From assembly GCF_964275005.1 (NCBI RefSeq), contig NC_092688.1, positions 25,832,934 through 25,896,933 on the forward strand: DNA of 64,000 bases, in the 5' to 3' direction. This stretch comes from Diadema setosum. Lineage: Eukaryota; Echinodermata; Echinoidea; Diadematoida; Diadematidae. The notes beneath the pieces are model-generated. The model was not told the DNA's origin and did no database searches. It saw nothing but the letters and a program-made list of their open reading frames with translations. The translations under genes were made by a program, and so were the position numbers. This document shows, piece after piece, positions 1 through 10,419 of the stretch. Every line of letters begins with the position of its first letter. The stretch's first letter is position 1.

Positions 1-301
1 AGTATTGTCTAAAGGACAAATTCACTGTCGCAAATTTCATTGCACACGTTTCGTACCAGAAGAGGACAAACCAGTAATTTGTTGTCAAAGTCACGTACAA
101 CACCTTTGTACATTTTTTGCAATCAATATTGGTGTACCTAGACTGTTTTGTGTGTCATACCCTGCAATGTGTAGCTATGCAATGTTTGTGATTCTCTTTT
201 GGTGCATTTTGTTGTGGAATGATGGGGTTGAGCTTGAGAGTATATTATTTTAAGTATAGTCACCATGGAAGAATTGAACTGTATATCAAAAAAAAAAAAT
301 C

Positions 302-446
302 CACGGCAACGGAGACCTTACGTCCCCTGCGAAGGACAAGGATAGGAACCTAAAATGCACTATCGCTACCATCATGGGACCCAAACCGGGACCCGAACAG
401 AGATTAAGAATTGGTGGTTTTCTCCCCTGAGCCATAACAATCCCAT
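302..446 (-). repeat. Possible tRNA-headed SINE fragment
   Basis: Read on the minus strand, ATGGCTCAGGGGAGAA resembles an A box. About 35 nt later GTTCGGGTCCC resembles a B box. An A-run ends the plus-strand copy at about 287-298. No cloverleaf can be drawn, so this is at most a tRNA-derived repeat. The remaining DNA of 1-820 shows nothing else recognisable. Confidence 0.25.
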
Positions 447-820
447 TAAATAATGTTGTTAATCACTGAACTATTACATAAAATGTCATTTTCATATTAT
501 GGCTTCGATCGCGTCTTTTTATTACGATATGAGACTTAAATCTATTGTTTAGAATGTCTTACATAATTAGTAATGTGTATCTTCAGCAGAGTACGTCCTT
601 GCTGTATATATTCATGTTTCACTCTCTTAAAAACACGATGTCGGCCATTTTGAAATCACATGGCTTTTTTACATAGTGTCAACTCATTCATAAATTGTAT
701 GTCCTGTCATGGAAATGGAAACATCAGGTTCCGAAGAACGGAGGGAAAAACCAGTGTTGGAGTAACTAGTACTCAATGAACGGTTGTATTCATGTTGATA
801 AAAATGTAACCTACACTTAC

Positions 821-1133
821 CTTCGTAACACTTCACGTTCATGTTGAACTTCACGGGGTAGATATATATACCATAACCGTAGCTTCGTCTGATTGGTGAG
901 CGATAAAAAGGGAGAAGACTCTGTGTCTTTCACTATCAGATTCCGAGATTTCTTGTTTGCTATTTCATCAAGTCTGTCGAATCCCACCACTTCATTGTTG
1001 ATGGGATCGAGGGTATAGAGGATTCTCCTTCCATGGGGTGCCTGCAGAACCCAACTATAACGGTTGTCAACGCAGGATCTGTTACACCGTATCTCCCGTT
1101 CTAGTGGAATCCCCGAACAATTTAGACTGTAAT
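821..1133 (-). CDS. Internal exon of a CUB-like extracellular protein (partial gene)
   Basis: On the minus strand an AG acceptor (CGCAG, just above 1133) and a GTAAGT donor (just below 821) bracket 313 nt that are open in one frame for 103 codons; there is no ATG start, as expected for an internal exon. The peptide has three cysteines near its start (CSG, IRCN, SCVD). A YSWVLQAPHGRRILYTL stretch follows, and LTNQTKLRLWYI lies near the end. This spacing resembles a CUB domain (Cys, then W-x-I-x-AP-x-G-x-x-I, then a hydrophobic strand after SNQ), which would make the product secreted or membrane-anchored. The exon begins and ends in phase 2. I found no partner exon with confidence in the window; the next one downstream probably lies beyond position 1. 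The family is inferred; the exon itself is well supported by the open frame and splice sites. Confidence 0.6.
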
Positions 1134-1585
1134 CTGCGTGATCAAAGGGTAAAAAAAGTACACGTAAAGTAATAAATTTTGAGAACAGTAATTAAAGGAA
1201 CAATGGAACAATCATCTAGTATTCGAGCTGATATCAGTTCGGTGACATGATTGAAAGCCCCAAATCATGTGCTATTTCTTACCGAATTCTCATAGCCCAT
1301 GCAGTCATAGCCTAGTAGTTAAGTCATATATTGCTTTTCTTTTAAAAACGTAGCAGATAAAAATGATAAAGGTTAACTTAATAGAACCTAATTACTTGTG
1401 GGAATTGTTAAAACAAAGATTCAGGCACATCTTATTTGACATTCCATTCTCGTGTGAACACGGACATGCTACAAGAACTGAGAAAGAGAGAAATATGTGC
1501 GAGATAATAGTATGTCATTGATGGAAAGAACATTGAAAGGTACGTACATGTATTAGTTCCGAATGTTGAGGACTTCATAGAAGGA
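1134..1585. other. Non-coding stretch beside the CUB-like exon
   Basis: AT-rich sequence upstream, in the minus sense, of the CUB-like exon. It is presumably an intron of that gene. No exon, repeat family or RNA was recognised. Confidence 0.4.
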
Positions 1586-1990
1586 TTGCAAAACATGAAA
1601 CAAGTAGAAAACCATACTAGGAATGTTATTTTTTCTTCCATTCCGAAAAAGGGAGGAATTATAGCGCAGTCACTGCAAAATCGCTCTGAAAGGCCAGCAC
1701 GATACGAAAGTCTGGAAGTCGGTGTAATCTTCCAAGTGATTTCCTTCCTGCAATATGGAATAGAAGTGATCGATGATTTCTGCTGATTATTCTGAGTCCA
1801 GTGTTGATGTTGGACAAAACGAGCACGAGTGTGCATGATGAAACTGCGCATCGTCTACGGCCACTCCCGGCGTATACATACATAGCGGAGTGTTCGAGCA
1901 GGAACGAATAGTATTGATCTCATCAAGGCTTTCAAGGAAGGGAAACAGGAGGATCTAAAGCATGCAGCCATTAAAAAAAAATGTCAATCA
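1586..1990 (+). pseudogene. Decayed coding-like stretch, unidentified
   Basis: A plus-strand frame opens at ATG 1586 and reads 66 codons of balanced, protein-like composition (for example RYESLEVGVIFQVISFLQ) to a stop at 1784-1786. Coding-like sequence seems to go on in other frames beyond the stop (…VHDETAHRLRPLPAYTYIAE…, then …LIKAFKEGKQEDLKHAA…), as if frameshifts had broken an older gene. The family is not recognised. It could equally be chance open frame. Confidence 0.2.
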
Positions 1991-2037
1991 CTCGTTTCAG
2001 TAACACAAGGAAACAATGCCCACGCTGTTTTGTGTGT

Positions 2038-2063
2038 ATGTGTATGTGTGTGTGTGTGTGTGT

Positions 2064-2096
<33 letters not shown>
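2038..2096. repeat. (GT)n microsatellite
   Basis: Near-uninterrupted GT dinucleotide run broken by one GGG. It makes several reading frames look open (poly Val-Cys or poly Thr-His) without being coding. Confidence 0.9.
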
Positions 2097-2099
<3 letters not shown>

Positions 2100-2839
2100 A
2101 TGTACTGTCGTTTAACTGTTTCTGTTTCTCTGACCATTCTTCTTCTTATTCCTGTACTGTGCAGATTCTTCCTGAGAGTATTGGCTCTCCTACGTGACAT
2201 TACCATGGTACTTATACTTTCTGGCATTATTATTGCTACAAAGGGCGTCAGGCAATCGCCATAAAAGAGATGTAAACTCCACTCAAATGAATGACTCCAT
2301 AAAATACAATGTGTTAGACTATGCGTGCTTTGATCACGACATATGTAAACTGTATACTGTGATCAACAAAACCCTTGAGCGGGTGAAACTACTTTCGACT
2401 CTTAAAAAGTTTACAAAGCATTCTCTTTCTATCTTTCTATATCTGTCTCTCCATTTCTCTCTCTTTAAGTTTTTCTTTTTTTTGCCTATACAAATTATTG
2501 TTGTTGAATTTAACAGGAACGCCATTAACATTTGAATATTTGCGCCTTTAACTTTAGTATATCAATATCTAACAAAAGAACAGTAACTAAAAAGATAGAT
2601 AAGAATACATTATAACTAATATTATTTGGGCGGGGAGCAGTCGCTCTGATATGGTTGGGGGAAATAGGACCTAGTTCATGATGATGACGGAGTCTCGTCG
2701 TATAATAATCAATGTAGGCCTATAGTAGCCTTCCGGGTGCCAGACTGAGGCCATAAACCAATGTTTTGGGTATTTTAACACTTTTGCCCTTTTTCGAGAA
2801 TGATGAATCCGAATCTGGGTTATACAAATCTTGCATCCT

Positions 2840-3060
2840 TAATAAGTTTATTTGATAAAATCGGTTTAAGTTTATTTGATAAAATCGGTTTTGAAATGGC
2901 TGAGTTATCAAAAAAAAAATTGAATTATCCACACAAAAAAAAAACAAAATAAAACAAAGCAAGACTATAGTAAAAGGTGGGTCCCACCTTTTATCAGTAT
3001 CGCTTCGTTCTGGTTATCTCAGCCATTTCAAAACCAATCTTTGTCAAATAAACTTTGAAT
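2840..3060. mobile_element. Small fold-back element with internal 24-bp duplication
   Basis: Left arm GTTTATTTGATAAAATCGG, present twice in tandem (about 2846-2890), followed by TTTTGAAATGGCTGAG. Right arm CTCAGCCATTTCAAAACC then TTTGTCAAATAAAC (about 3015-3055), inverted. A diverged copy with TCTCAGCCGTTCCAAGAC and TCATCAAATAAACTTTCAA lies at about 15190-15350 in intron 4 of the dehydrogenase gene. Confidence 0.55.
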
Positions 3061-4855
3061 TCCTCTTTAATAGAATTACATGCTCTTTCATATTTCATAA
3101 GAGGTTTTTCATTATCTCACAAAAAGAGAATCTCTGCTCTGTCAATGTCGAGGAAGGACAGGTCTTGAGTGCACGTCATGTGACTCCTCAGCTACCAAAC
3201 CCCTCCCTGTTCATGTGTAGACCTGGGAGGTCATCCAAGCGGAAGTGTTTTTTGTTTTTTTTTACGATTTCCGACTCTTTCACGGTACAGGAAGAATTAA
3301 GTCCTGGGAACAAGCACTGTCAGTCATTGATCTATTCGCTTATTACGAGGAAAAACAAAATCGGTAACGTGATGAATTTTATCACTTGTGTAATTACCTC
3401 CTTTTGATACGATTTTAGTGACCAAGAAACTTATTGCTCATATCTTTAATACTCCTCATTAGAAATAGATGTTATTGTAAAGCCAGTAACGCGTATCCGT
3501 TCAATCATAAAACAGGGACATAAGTATTGTCCATGAGCTTTCCAATCATTCTACATTTTGATGATATCTTTTAATGTTTCATAGATCTCCATTGTTCTCA
3601 TCGTCGTTAACAAAAAACTTTCTGCTGTTTCAATTCAAAATTTTATCAAATTAATGTATTAGAAGTACATTGCTGCACAGTGAAAGCAACCTCACCATTG
3701 TTTAGCACGAAAATGATGTACTCTATTACCATAATTCTGAATACAGAGAATGCACAAAAACCGTAGGCTTATACCATACTTCTTAACACGCAAGGCACTG
3801 ATGTTGGCACATACACACCACACACAAACACATTCACGCACATAAAATCTGATATGTATATGTATAATCAACGCACAATATGCAAGCAACTAACTTCCCT
3901 CGTTATTTCACATGGGTATAAATATTTGAACCATTACAGCAGTATAAACTCAAGGGTACGCACAGGTTTATTGGACATTTCCTATGAATCCACTCATGTT
4001 AGGTTTAAACCTATTCCACTTCAGTAGAATAAAAGGAAAATGTTAAGGAACATTTCTTGAAGTGATCTGGCATATCATTCAAAACATTCATTGAGTGTAA
4101 GATATCCTAATATGCATATTAAATACTTTGAATCACACAATGGTTTGATGAGGATAGAACATCCATATAACAGCATCTGTGAATGGTGTCTTGTTTAAAC
4201 AGTTTTATGGGGGTTTATCCCTTTTTGTTATAAGGCGCAAATGGGGGTCATGGGTATTTAATGTCCCTGATCTATATCTCCCTGTAGATTGCTGATATCA
4301 TACTATGTACACTTTGATAGGTTTACATCTAATATTGTGTTAATAATCTTCATATGACCTCTTTATTTTAATTATTGTCATCATACTGGTTTGTGATCTT
4401 CACTTTACATACTCATTTGCATCATCATGTCTGATCCACAAGTAGACGTTTTTAACATTCAATTTAAAACGGACTACCAGTAATGTAATTTTGAATTGAC
4501 ATCGCTCAGGTTTTATTTGAATGCTGCTTCTAAATTGTTTGCCCATATCCGACTTTGACAACTTGGAAAGAGCTGGCGACAGGTGGAGGAGAAGTTGAAT
4601 AGCCATTGCCGAAAATGCATGCCCAAATGCATGCGTATTAATGCCCTTCTGATGTGAACTGGAATGACAAAAACAATGAAATTCGCGGGGAAAACTGAGT
4701 TAAAAATTATAATATGATAAAAAGAAGTACATTATAGAAATACGAAAGGATAACCAGCGGTGAAATAGGCAAATAGGGATACCATTGTACCAATAATTAT
4801 ATTAATTGGCTTTTAAGCCGCGGATATTGAGGCCATGCAGTTCCGCCTTGATATG
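3061..4855. other. Intergenic, nothing identified
   Basis: AT-rich DNA with short open frames only, none with conserved-looking composition or splice context. No RNA gene or repeat family was recognised. Confidence 0.5.
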
Positions 4856-4899
4856 GAATATTGCTACTTCCATTATTTATATTCGGAGAAAGCTGGAAT

Positions 4900-5010
4900 G
4901 CACGCCACGAGTTCGACACCCACGACTCATTCAGCACACGAGTCATACAGCCCATACGTCATACAGTCTAGGACTATACAGTCCACGAGTCGTATACAAT
5001 AGCCCATGAG
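4900..5010. repeat. Degenerate minisatellite, about 16-17 bp period
   Basis: Imperfect repeats of a unit like CACGAGTCATACAGCC. A second locus with the same unit (CACAAGTCATACAGCC) lies at about 8400-8480. Related single motifs (AACTCGTGGGCTGT) run on to about 5190. Confidence 0.6.
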
Positions 5011-5323
5011 TTTGACACTTACAATCATGTAAGCAACAAGGCCCACGAAGACCCACACAAAGCCGCGTGTTGTAAAGTCGAACTCGTGGGCTGTTTCTAC
5101 CTATATATAGTGTCGATCTAATGGACTGTATGACCCATTAACCCTTTTTATTTTTTGAATGTCGAACTTGTGGGCTGTATATATGACGCGTAGGTGTCGG
5201 TCTCGTAGGATGATTAAAAAAAAAAAAAAAAGCTATACATCTGTACTGTAATGTCTGCAGTACAGAATGTTCTTTTCAGGGAAATCTTCCATGAGCTGAT
5301 GTGTTTTAAGTATTAATAATAAT

Positions 5324-5328
<5 letters not shown>

Positions 5329-5377
<49 letters not shown>
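5329..5377. repeat. (TA)n microsatellite
   Basis: TA dinucleotide run of about 49 bp directly after an (AAT)n tract. It is the first of three TA tracts that bracket the tRNA-like sequence and the palindrome. Confidence 0.95.
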
Positions 5378-5379
<2 letters not shown>

Positions 5380-5453
5380 AAACAAGGAAGGAAAAACTGA
5401 CCAGAAACAATTGTAATAATAAATAGCGAAAACTTTGGGCAAAGAAAATGGTT

Positions 5454-5526
5454 TTTCATCGGGATTCGAACCCGAGACCTCCGGATTACTATACCGGTGC
5501 TCTACCGACTGAGCTATTGAAAGCCC
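5454..5526 (-). pseudogene. tRNA-Thr(AGT)-like pseudogene or tRNA-derived repeat
   Basis: On the minus strand, D arm GCTC-AGTCGGTA-GAGC, an anticodon arm CCGGT-ATAGTAA-TCCGG with AGT at the anticodon position, and a perfect T arm TCGGG-TTCGAAT-CCCGA are all recognisable. The anticodon stem has a T-T mismatch at its loop end, and the acceptor stem pairs poorly (GGCTTTC against GAAAAACC). It is therefore more likely a pseudogene or SINE head than a working tRNA. It sits between two (TA)n tracts. Confidence 0.6.
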
Positions 5527-5693
5527 TAGATCGGTGTTCGTCCCAAACCCTTAATTCTCTTTGCTCGTGTGGTCAGAAGCTATAGTGTGTGCATGTGTGC
5601 CACACACACACACATTAACCAGACATAAACCCAAATGATGTAAATCAACTTTGGAATAAATGTGAGGGATCGCCGAAGCGATGCAGCTTTTTG

Positions 5694-5694
<1 letters not shown>

Positions 5695-5741
<47 letters not shown>
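5695..5741. repeat. (TA)n microsatellite
   Basis: TA run of about 46 bp on the left side of the 188-bp palindrome. Confidence 0.95.
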
Positions 5742-5742
<1 letters not shown>

Positions 5743-5785
5743 GGTATTATTATCCGCGTGTTGGAATAAGAGCATGAAGACGATG

Positions 5786-5970
5786 AAGACAAACAAGTTG
5801 ACATAATGCATTAGATTCCAACTTCATTTATTTGTAAACCAAATTTTCGACCCTTGCACGGATCTTCCTCAGGGTAGCAGGGTACCCTGAGGAAGATCCG
5901 TGCAAGGGTCGAAAATTTGGTTTACAAATAAATGAAGTTGGAATCTACTGCATTATGTCAACTTGTTTGT

Positions 5971-5973
<3 letters not shown>
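5786..5973. repeat. Near-perfect palindrome, 91-bp arms
   Basis: Arms 5786-5876 and 5883-5973 are inverted copies with one mismatch that I can find (TTAGATT against AATCTACT). They are separated by six bases. Such perfect arms point to a recent hairpin-type event or a MITE-like element. A (TA)n tract lies directly to the right and another about 45 bp to the left. Confidence 0.9.

Positions 5974-6008
<35 letters not shown>
5974..6008. repeat. (TA)n microsatellite
   Basis: TA run directly abutting the right arm of the palindrome. Confidence 0.9.
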
Positions 6009-6010
<2 letters not shown>

Positions 6011-6472
6011 ACATACACACATACACAAATATTCTGTAGATGTCTTGAAAGAAGAGGTTTCGAGTGCACTCTTCAGCTAACGAAAGGACATTGTTGTGCG
6101 TGCATAGATGTATAGTGAAACTTGCATAGGAGGTCTTCAAAAGGAAAGTGTATGGTGTCCAATTTACTAGACTTTTACTATAGCCAAGGCTTTCGGGAAA
6201 GGTGTGCACTTATCTATAGCACGCACAATGACCACTCAAAAACGTCAATCATCATTCAATTTTTTTTTTGTACAAAAAAAAAGATATTACGTAAAAAAAA
6301 TCGCTGTGTCTTGATAGACTTGCCCACTTGTAAACTTATACCTTCGTTCTTATCTCATCATATTTATTGATTGATATGCGGACGTTATTTGGTTATGTCT
6401 TTCACAATCATCATAACTCATAGATATTGTCGCAAACAATGTTTACCCTATAGTCGTTCAATGACATGACAC
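6009..6472. other. Intergenic, nothing identified
   Basis: AT-rich with poly-A and poly-T runs near 6260-6300. No supported gene. Confidence 0.5.
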
Positions 6473-6476
6473 TTAA

Positions 6477-7036
6477 AGGACAAGTGCACCTTCATAGACA
6501 TGTGGGTTGAGTGAATGCAGCAATATCAGTAGAACACATCAATGAGAGTTTGAGGAAAATCGGACAATCCGTTCAAAAGTTATGAATTTTTGAAGTTTCT
6601 GCTCAGTCACGGCTGGATGAGAAGACTACTGTAGCTTGTGATGTCATATGAGTACAACTATATCAAGAATGTATAAAGAAAATTCAAGAGATATTTTCAC
6701 TTTTCTCACATAATAAAAGAACACTCGACTTCTCTCTTTCAGAAGTCAGGGGGAATAATATTACCCCTAACATAAGTCAGTAACAAGTCGAGGAAATTTT
6801 CACTTTATTCAAAAAGTCAAGTTTTGTGAAATTCTCTCTTTATTTTCCTGTATTATCTTTGTACGCATGTGACATCATACACTGTAGTAGTCTTCTCCTC
6901 CAGCAGTGATTGCACAGATATTTTAAAAATTCATAACTTTTGAACGGATTGTCGGATTTTCCCCAAACTTTCACTTATGTGTCCTACTAACATTGCCTTC
7001 ACTCAATCCACATGTATATGAAGGTGAAATTGTTCT
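6477..7036. mobile_element. TTAA-flanked fold-back MITE, family A
   Basis: Flanked by TTAA at 6473-6476 and 7037-7040. Inverted arms of about 150-200 bp carry AAAATCGGACAATCCGTTCA on the left and its inverse on the right. Internal sequence is AT-rich with no transposase frame. A second full copy lies at 62349-62906, and partial copies lie near 8560-8770 and 16865-17110. Confidence 0.75.
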
Positions 7037-7040
7037 TTAA

Positions 7041-8384
7041 TAGAATAATCTTTTCCTTGTGATATTCTTCCTCTTCTCCGTTCCAGTATTACTCAGACGC
7101 AATGAGAAAGTTATTTGTACCCTAGCTGACGTCTACGTTGTCAATCGTGTTTAAAAAAAAAAGTAATGTCAAATTATCTAAAAACTGTGTTAATAACATT
7201 ATCCAAACGGTTTTCACTTCTTGTGAACTAAACATGTGTTTAGCATTTTTGGTGTGCAAGAAAAAGAACAAAAGAATGTCCCGAAGCAACAAAATACTTA
7301 ACCAGCATAAGGACTTTTTTTTCTGATGGTCGACTTGTTTTTTTGTTTTTTTTTTCTTAAAATTTATTTCCCCGAACATTGGTTAAAGTAAAGCTTGCAA
7401 TCATTTTAGCGAAAAATCTATTTTGGCCGTCAGTCATATTTGTGTACGTCTATCTCAGCCGTATAACAAAAGGGGGAAAAATATAGCACTCTACTAGCTC
7501 TTTCAGTATCGCCCAATTCCTCTGACACTCATTTATGTTTAAAAAACTCAGGAGCCTATTGTTGTCAACAGACTCACTAATTTAGTCGATGTATATGCTT
7601 TACTTCCCATCGACAGTCTTCTTTCCCTCGGCATCGTAAATATAATAATGATAATAATAATATGGAAATTTTGTATGGCGCTTAAGATAAAACACATTTC
7701 TAAGCGCTATCAAAAGACAGCAAACATAAATCAACTATACGAATACAAACATTGACAAAATAATGATTGTGTTTCTATGAGATCAGGTCAGTTAAGTATA
7801 TGACGGTGAACGGTTGAATAGTAGATAACACTTGTGCTTAAAATCTGACGTATACGGAAAAACTCAATGCACTAAACTATACCATATAGACTGTCGCTAT
7901 TTTCATTGACATCTGTCAAGTTTTGATTCAATGATCACCAAGAGCTTCTTTCCAAACATTTCTGAGCTGAGCCTTATAAATTCAAATCTCTCTAACACTC
8001 ACACGTGCCAATTCGGCTTAAGGTAGCGCCATTAGCCCTGTATTATTCAATTTGTATATCTGTGAAATCCAACACTGTCTTAATTAAATCAAAATGATGC
8101 GTCTGTTTACGCTACTGAAATTGATTTATGGTATTCTTCCAATAATCTCCAGTACTCAATAACCACTCAATACTCAACAATCAACAATCAACAATACTAA
8201 ACTTCAGTCTGACTTGAATAGGAATCCCTATACTAATATCTCCCACTGGCTGATGCGGCCGGGGACTCGATTTCCATATTATATCAGTAGTCCAAAGCAG
8301 TCATTTCCCTCCTTTTCATCTTTTTTTTTTTCTCATCCAACGCTAGAATGTCCCTCTTGATGTTGTCCCTTCTCAACTTTATAA
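7041..8384. other. Intergenic with an (AAT)n-linked repeat
   Basis: At about 7640-7720 an (ATA)n tract is followed by ATTTTGTATGGCGCTTAAG and CTAAGCGCTATC, the look of a widespread GCGCTT-type SINE tail. A related (AAT)n plus TTTATATAGTGCATTTC lies at about 51838-51890. Nothing else is recognised. Confidence 0.4.
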
Positions 8385-8399
8385 AGTGAACATCGACAT

Positions 8400-8480
8400 C
8401 CACAAGTCATACTGCTCATGATTCATATAGCCTGTGAGTCATACAGCTCACAAGTCATACAGCCCACAAGCTAGACACTA
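8400..8480. repeat. Second locus of the 16-17 bp minisatellite
   Basis: Units such as CACAAGTCATACTGC and CACAAGTCATACAGCC repeat about four times. They match the array at about 4900-5010. Confidence 0.55.
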
Positions 8481-8559
8481 CAAAACGAACGAGGCTCACA
8501 AACTCGACATTAAGTAAAATTGACCCACGAGCTAGTATATGGTCCAGTGAAAATAGGCA

Positions 8560-8770
8560 TATGTTTGATTTTCTTTATGTTTTCTTTATATCATTTCCCA
8601 TGTGTAACGTCATGATCTGTAGAAGTCTTCTCATCCAGCGATCTTGATGACCGTAATGCATCCATGGTGGCACTGAAACTTTGAAATCTTTTGAATGGAT
8701 ATTGTCCGATTTACCTCAAACTTTCACTGATGTTTTATACTAATGATATTGCTGCATTCACTCATTCAAT
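8560..8770. mobile_element. Partial copy of TTAA MITE family A
   Basis: Right-arm sequence of the family A element: TCTTCTCATCCAGCGAT, then TTGTCCGATTT and CTCAAACTTTCACTGATG. The left arm is missing. Confidence 0.6.
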
Positions 8771-8806
8771 ATGTAGTAGGCCTAGGCCTATATACATGTA
8801 CTATAG

Positions 8807-8980
8807 TATACAAATAGTGAATGGTCACGAGTGCAATGGTACGAGATTTCGCACGAGGTGAAAGATAGAGGCGCTCTATTCAACTCGGCTTCGCCTCGTT
8901 GAATAGTGCGCCTCATCTTTCACCGAGTGCGAAATCTCGTTCCATTGCACGAGTAAAGACCATACACTATTTGATTTATA
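8807..8980. repeat. 174-bp palindrome
   Basis: Left arm (8807 to about 8881) carries GTGCAATGGTACGAGATTTC, GGTGAAAGAT and CTATTCAAC. The right arm (about 8899-8980) is the imperfect inverse. The loop TCGGCTTCGCCTC is itself partly palindromic. Confidence 0.8.
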
Positions 8981-9386
8981 CAACGTCCAAGTAGATCTTT
9001 TTGGTCTAAGTAGGCCTAGAAGTCTATATATGTATACAAAATATAGCTATACTTACATGTGGATCCACTGCGATTCTCTTTCTGGCTTGTGCAATCAGTG
9101 TAGATACAGGTCACACGTACACTAGCACTACGTAGGCCTATGTACGCGCATGCATGTACCGCACACGTACCTGCGCTAGCTGCATGCGATCCTCAATATG
9201 CAACACACAATACACGCAGTACCGAGCAATTTCTCGAACCGTGGAATAGAACGAAAAAATCGAACCAAGTTGCACGCAAAAATAGAACCAAAATTGCACG
9301 GCGCGTTGAATGGAGTACTTATTTAATATCACGTCACCAACAATCCTCCAATCAAATTACAAGGATCTACTTGGACGTTGTATAAT
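8977..9386. mobile_element. Inverted-terminal element next to the palindrome
   Basis: TATACAACGTCCAAGTAGAT near 8978 recurs inverted as ATCTACTTGGACGTTGTATA near 9366-9384. No transposase frame lies between them. Confidence 0.5.
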
Positions 9387-9409
9387 AAGTGGATTCTATT
9401 TCCCCTTAA

Positions 9410-9906
9410 AGGGGAAATCCAGTCCACATATAAGTTAGTCTGATAAGAAAGAATAAAATATTAGAGTCCAACGGTATAATTTTGATAGAAATCGGATGAA
9501 AATAAGGAAGTTTTGACATTTTGAAGTTTCGCTATTTTTTTTTTTTTTTTTTTTGGGGGGGGGGGGGGGCGGGAAACAGTTCTTGTACAGTCAATATGAC
9601 TATGCAAATGACAAAGTTATACAACCAGAATATGGCATCATGTTTCAGACTTCAATGACAGATACATTGAAATTTCGTCATTTTTTGTACACAATCAATG
9701 GAAATTGTGAGGGTATGACATGTTAGTTCACTCATTTACATATTCATATCCACTGTACAAGAACTGTTTTGCAGCAATTAACAAAACTTCAAAATTTCAT
9801 GAATCCATTATTTTTCATCCGATTTCAGTCAAAGTTTTACCCCTGATCTCGTAAGGTTTTACTCTTTTTTTAGCAGACTAACTTATATTTGGACTTGATT
9901 TCCTCT
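9410..9906. mobile_element. TTAA-flanked MITE, family B
   Basis: TTAA at 9406-9409 and 9907-9910 flank terminal inverted repeats AGGGGAAATCCAGTCC… and …GGACTTGATTTCCTC. Subterminal TAAGTTAGTCTG and CAGACTAACTTA are inverted copies. A poly-T/poly-G run lies at about 9535-9570. No coding frame. Confidence 0.7.
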
Positions 9907-9919
9907 TTAATCTGTTCTT

Positions 9920-10125
9920 CTAGACTGTGCATACACCGGCCGACAGATGGCGCGCACTCCCTTGTGTTTTGTCCGGCCGGCCGGTGTGACGTAATGTTTT
10001 GGTCTTGCTTCTTTGCCGAACACCTGCACAAGATCAAGAGGGGCTTTTCTCTGAAAAGGTTTGTCGAGACTTATGCAGTGTAGGATACCTTGATTGAGCC
10101 CTAGCCCATCTTCATACTCTTCACG
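9920..10125 (+). promoter_or_regulatory. Probable promoter and 5' UTR of the dehydrogenase gene
   Basis: CpG-richer than its surroundings (CCGGCCGACAGATGGCGCGC, then CCGGCCGGCCGG). A CRE-like TGACGTAA lies near 9988. An in-frame stop (TAG, 10102-10104) upstream of the ATG fixes the first Met at 10126. No TATA box was found at a convincing place. The transcription start is unknown. Confidence 0.45.
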
Positions 10126-10419
10126 ATGTGGAGAAATTTAACCCAAATTGAGAAAGGGGTCCGCCGACTACATAATATTTCAGGAATTTCAAGAAGCAAA
10201 AGCTCGGGCGTTTTACCTTCAAAGTCTCAGGCAGCAACGACAAATACAGGCACAGCGGATGGCGACTCTCTTTCGCAGCCGGACCACTCCCGACCGCGAT
10301 CCCCACCGTTCAAAAGAGCTCAGCGAGGAAGTTTTTACCAAGAGAAACCACGCACTGGAAATGTGTATTTAGAAGACGCGCCTTTGCAAGCGTATTTGCA
10401 AAGATATATACCATCTGCA
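10126..10419 (+). CDS. Dehydrogenase exon 1
   Basis: Starts at the first ATG after an in-frame TAG and encodes residues 1-98 ([20 protein letters not shown] at the start, YLQRYIPSA at the end). Donor GTAAGT begins at 10420. Phase 0 end. The basic, Ser-rich N-terminus suggests import into mitochondria. Confidence 0.85.

Noticed and set aside
2016..2264. Poly Val-Cys frame
   Set aside because: It is a (GT)n microsatellite.
2194..2535. 113-codon plus frame with a hydrophobic, signal-peptide-like start
   Set aside because: The first codon is GTG, not ATG, an in-frame stop lies a few codons upstream, and no acceptor site justifies an exon. It ends in low-complexity Phe/Leu.
5454..5526. Functional tRNA-Thr gene
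   Set aside because: The acceptor stem pairs poorly and the anticodon stem has a mismatch, so it is called a pseudogene or tRNA-derived repeat.
5233..5811. Minus-strand frames with poly Ile-Tyr
   Set aside because: They are translations of (TA)n microsatellites.
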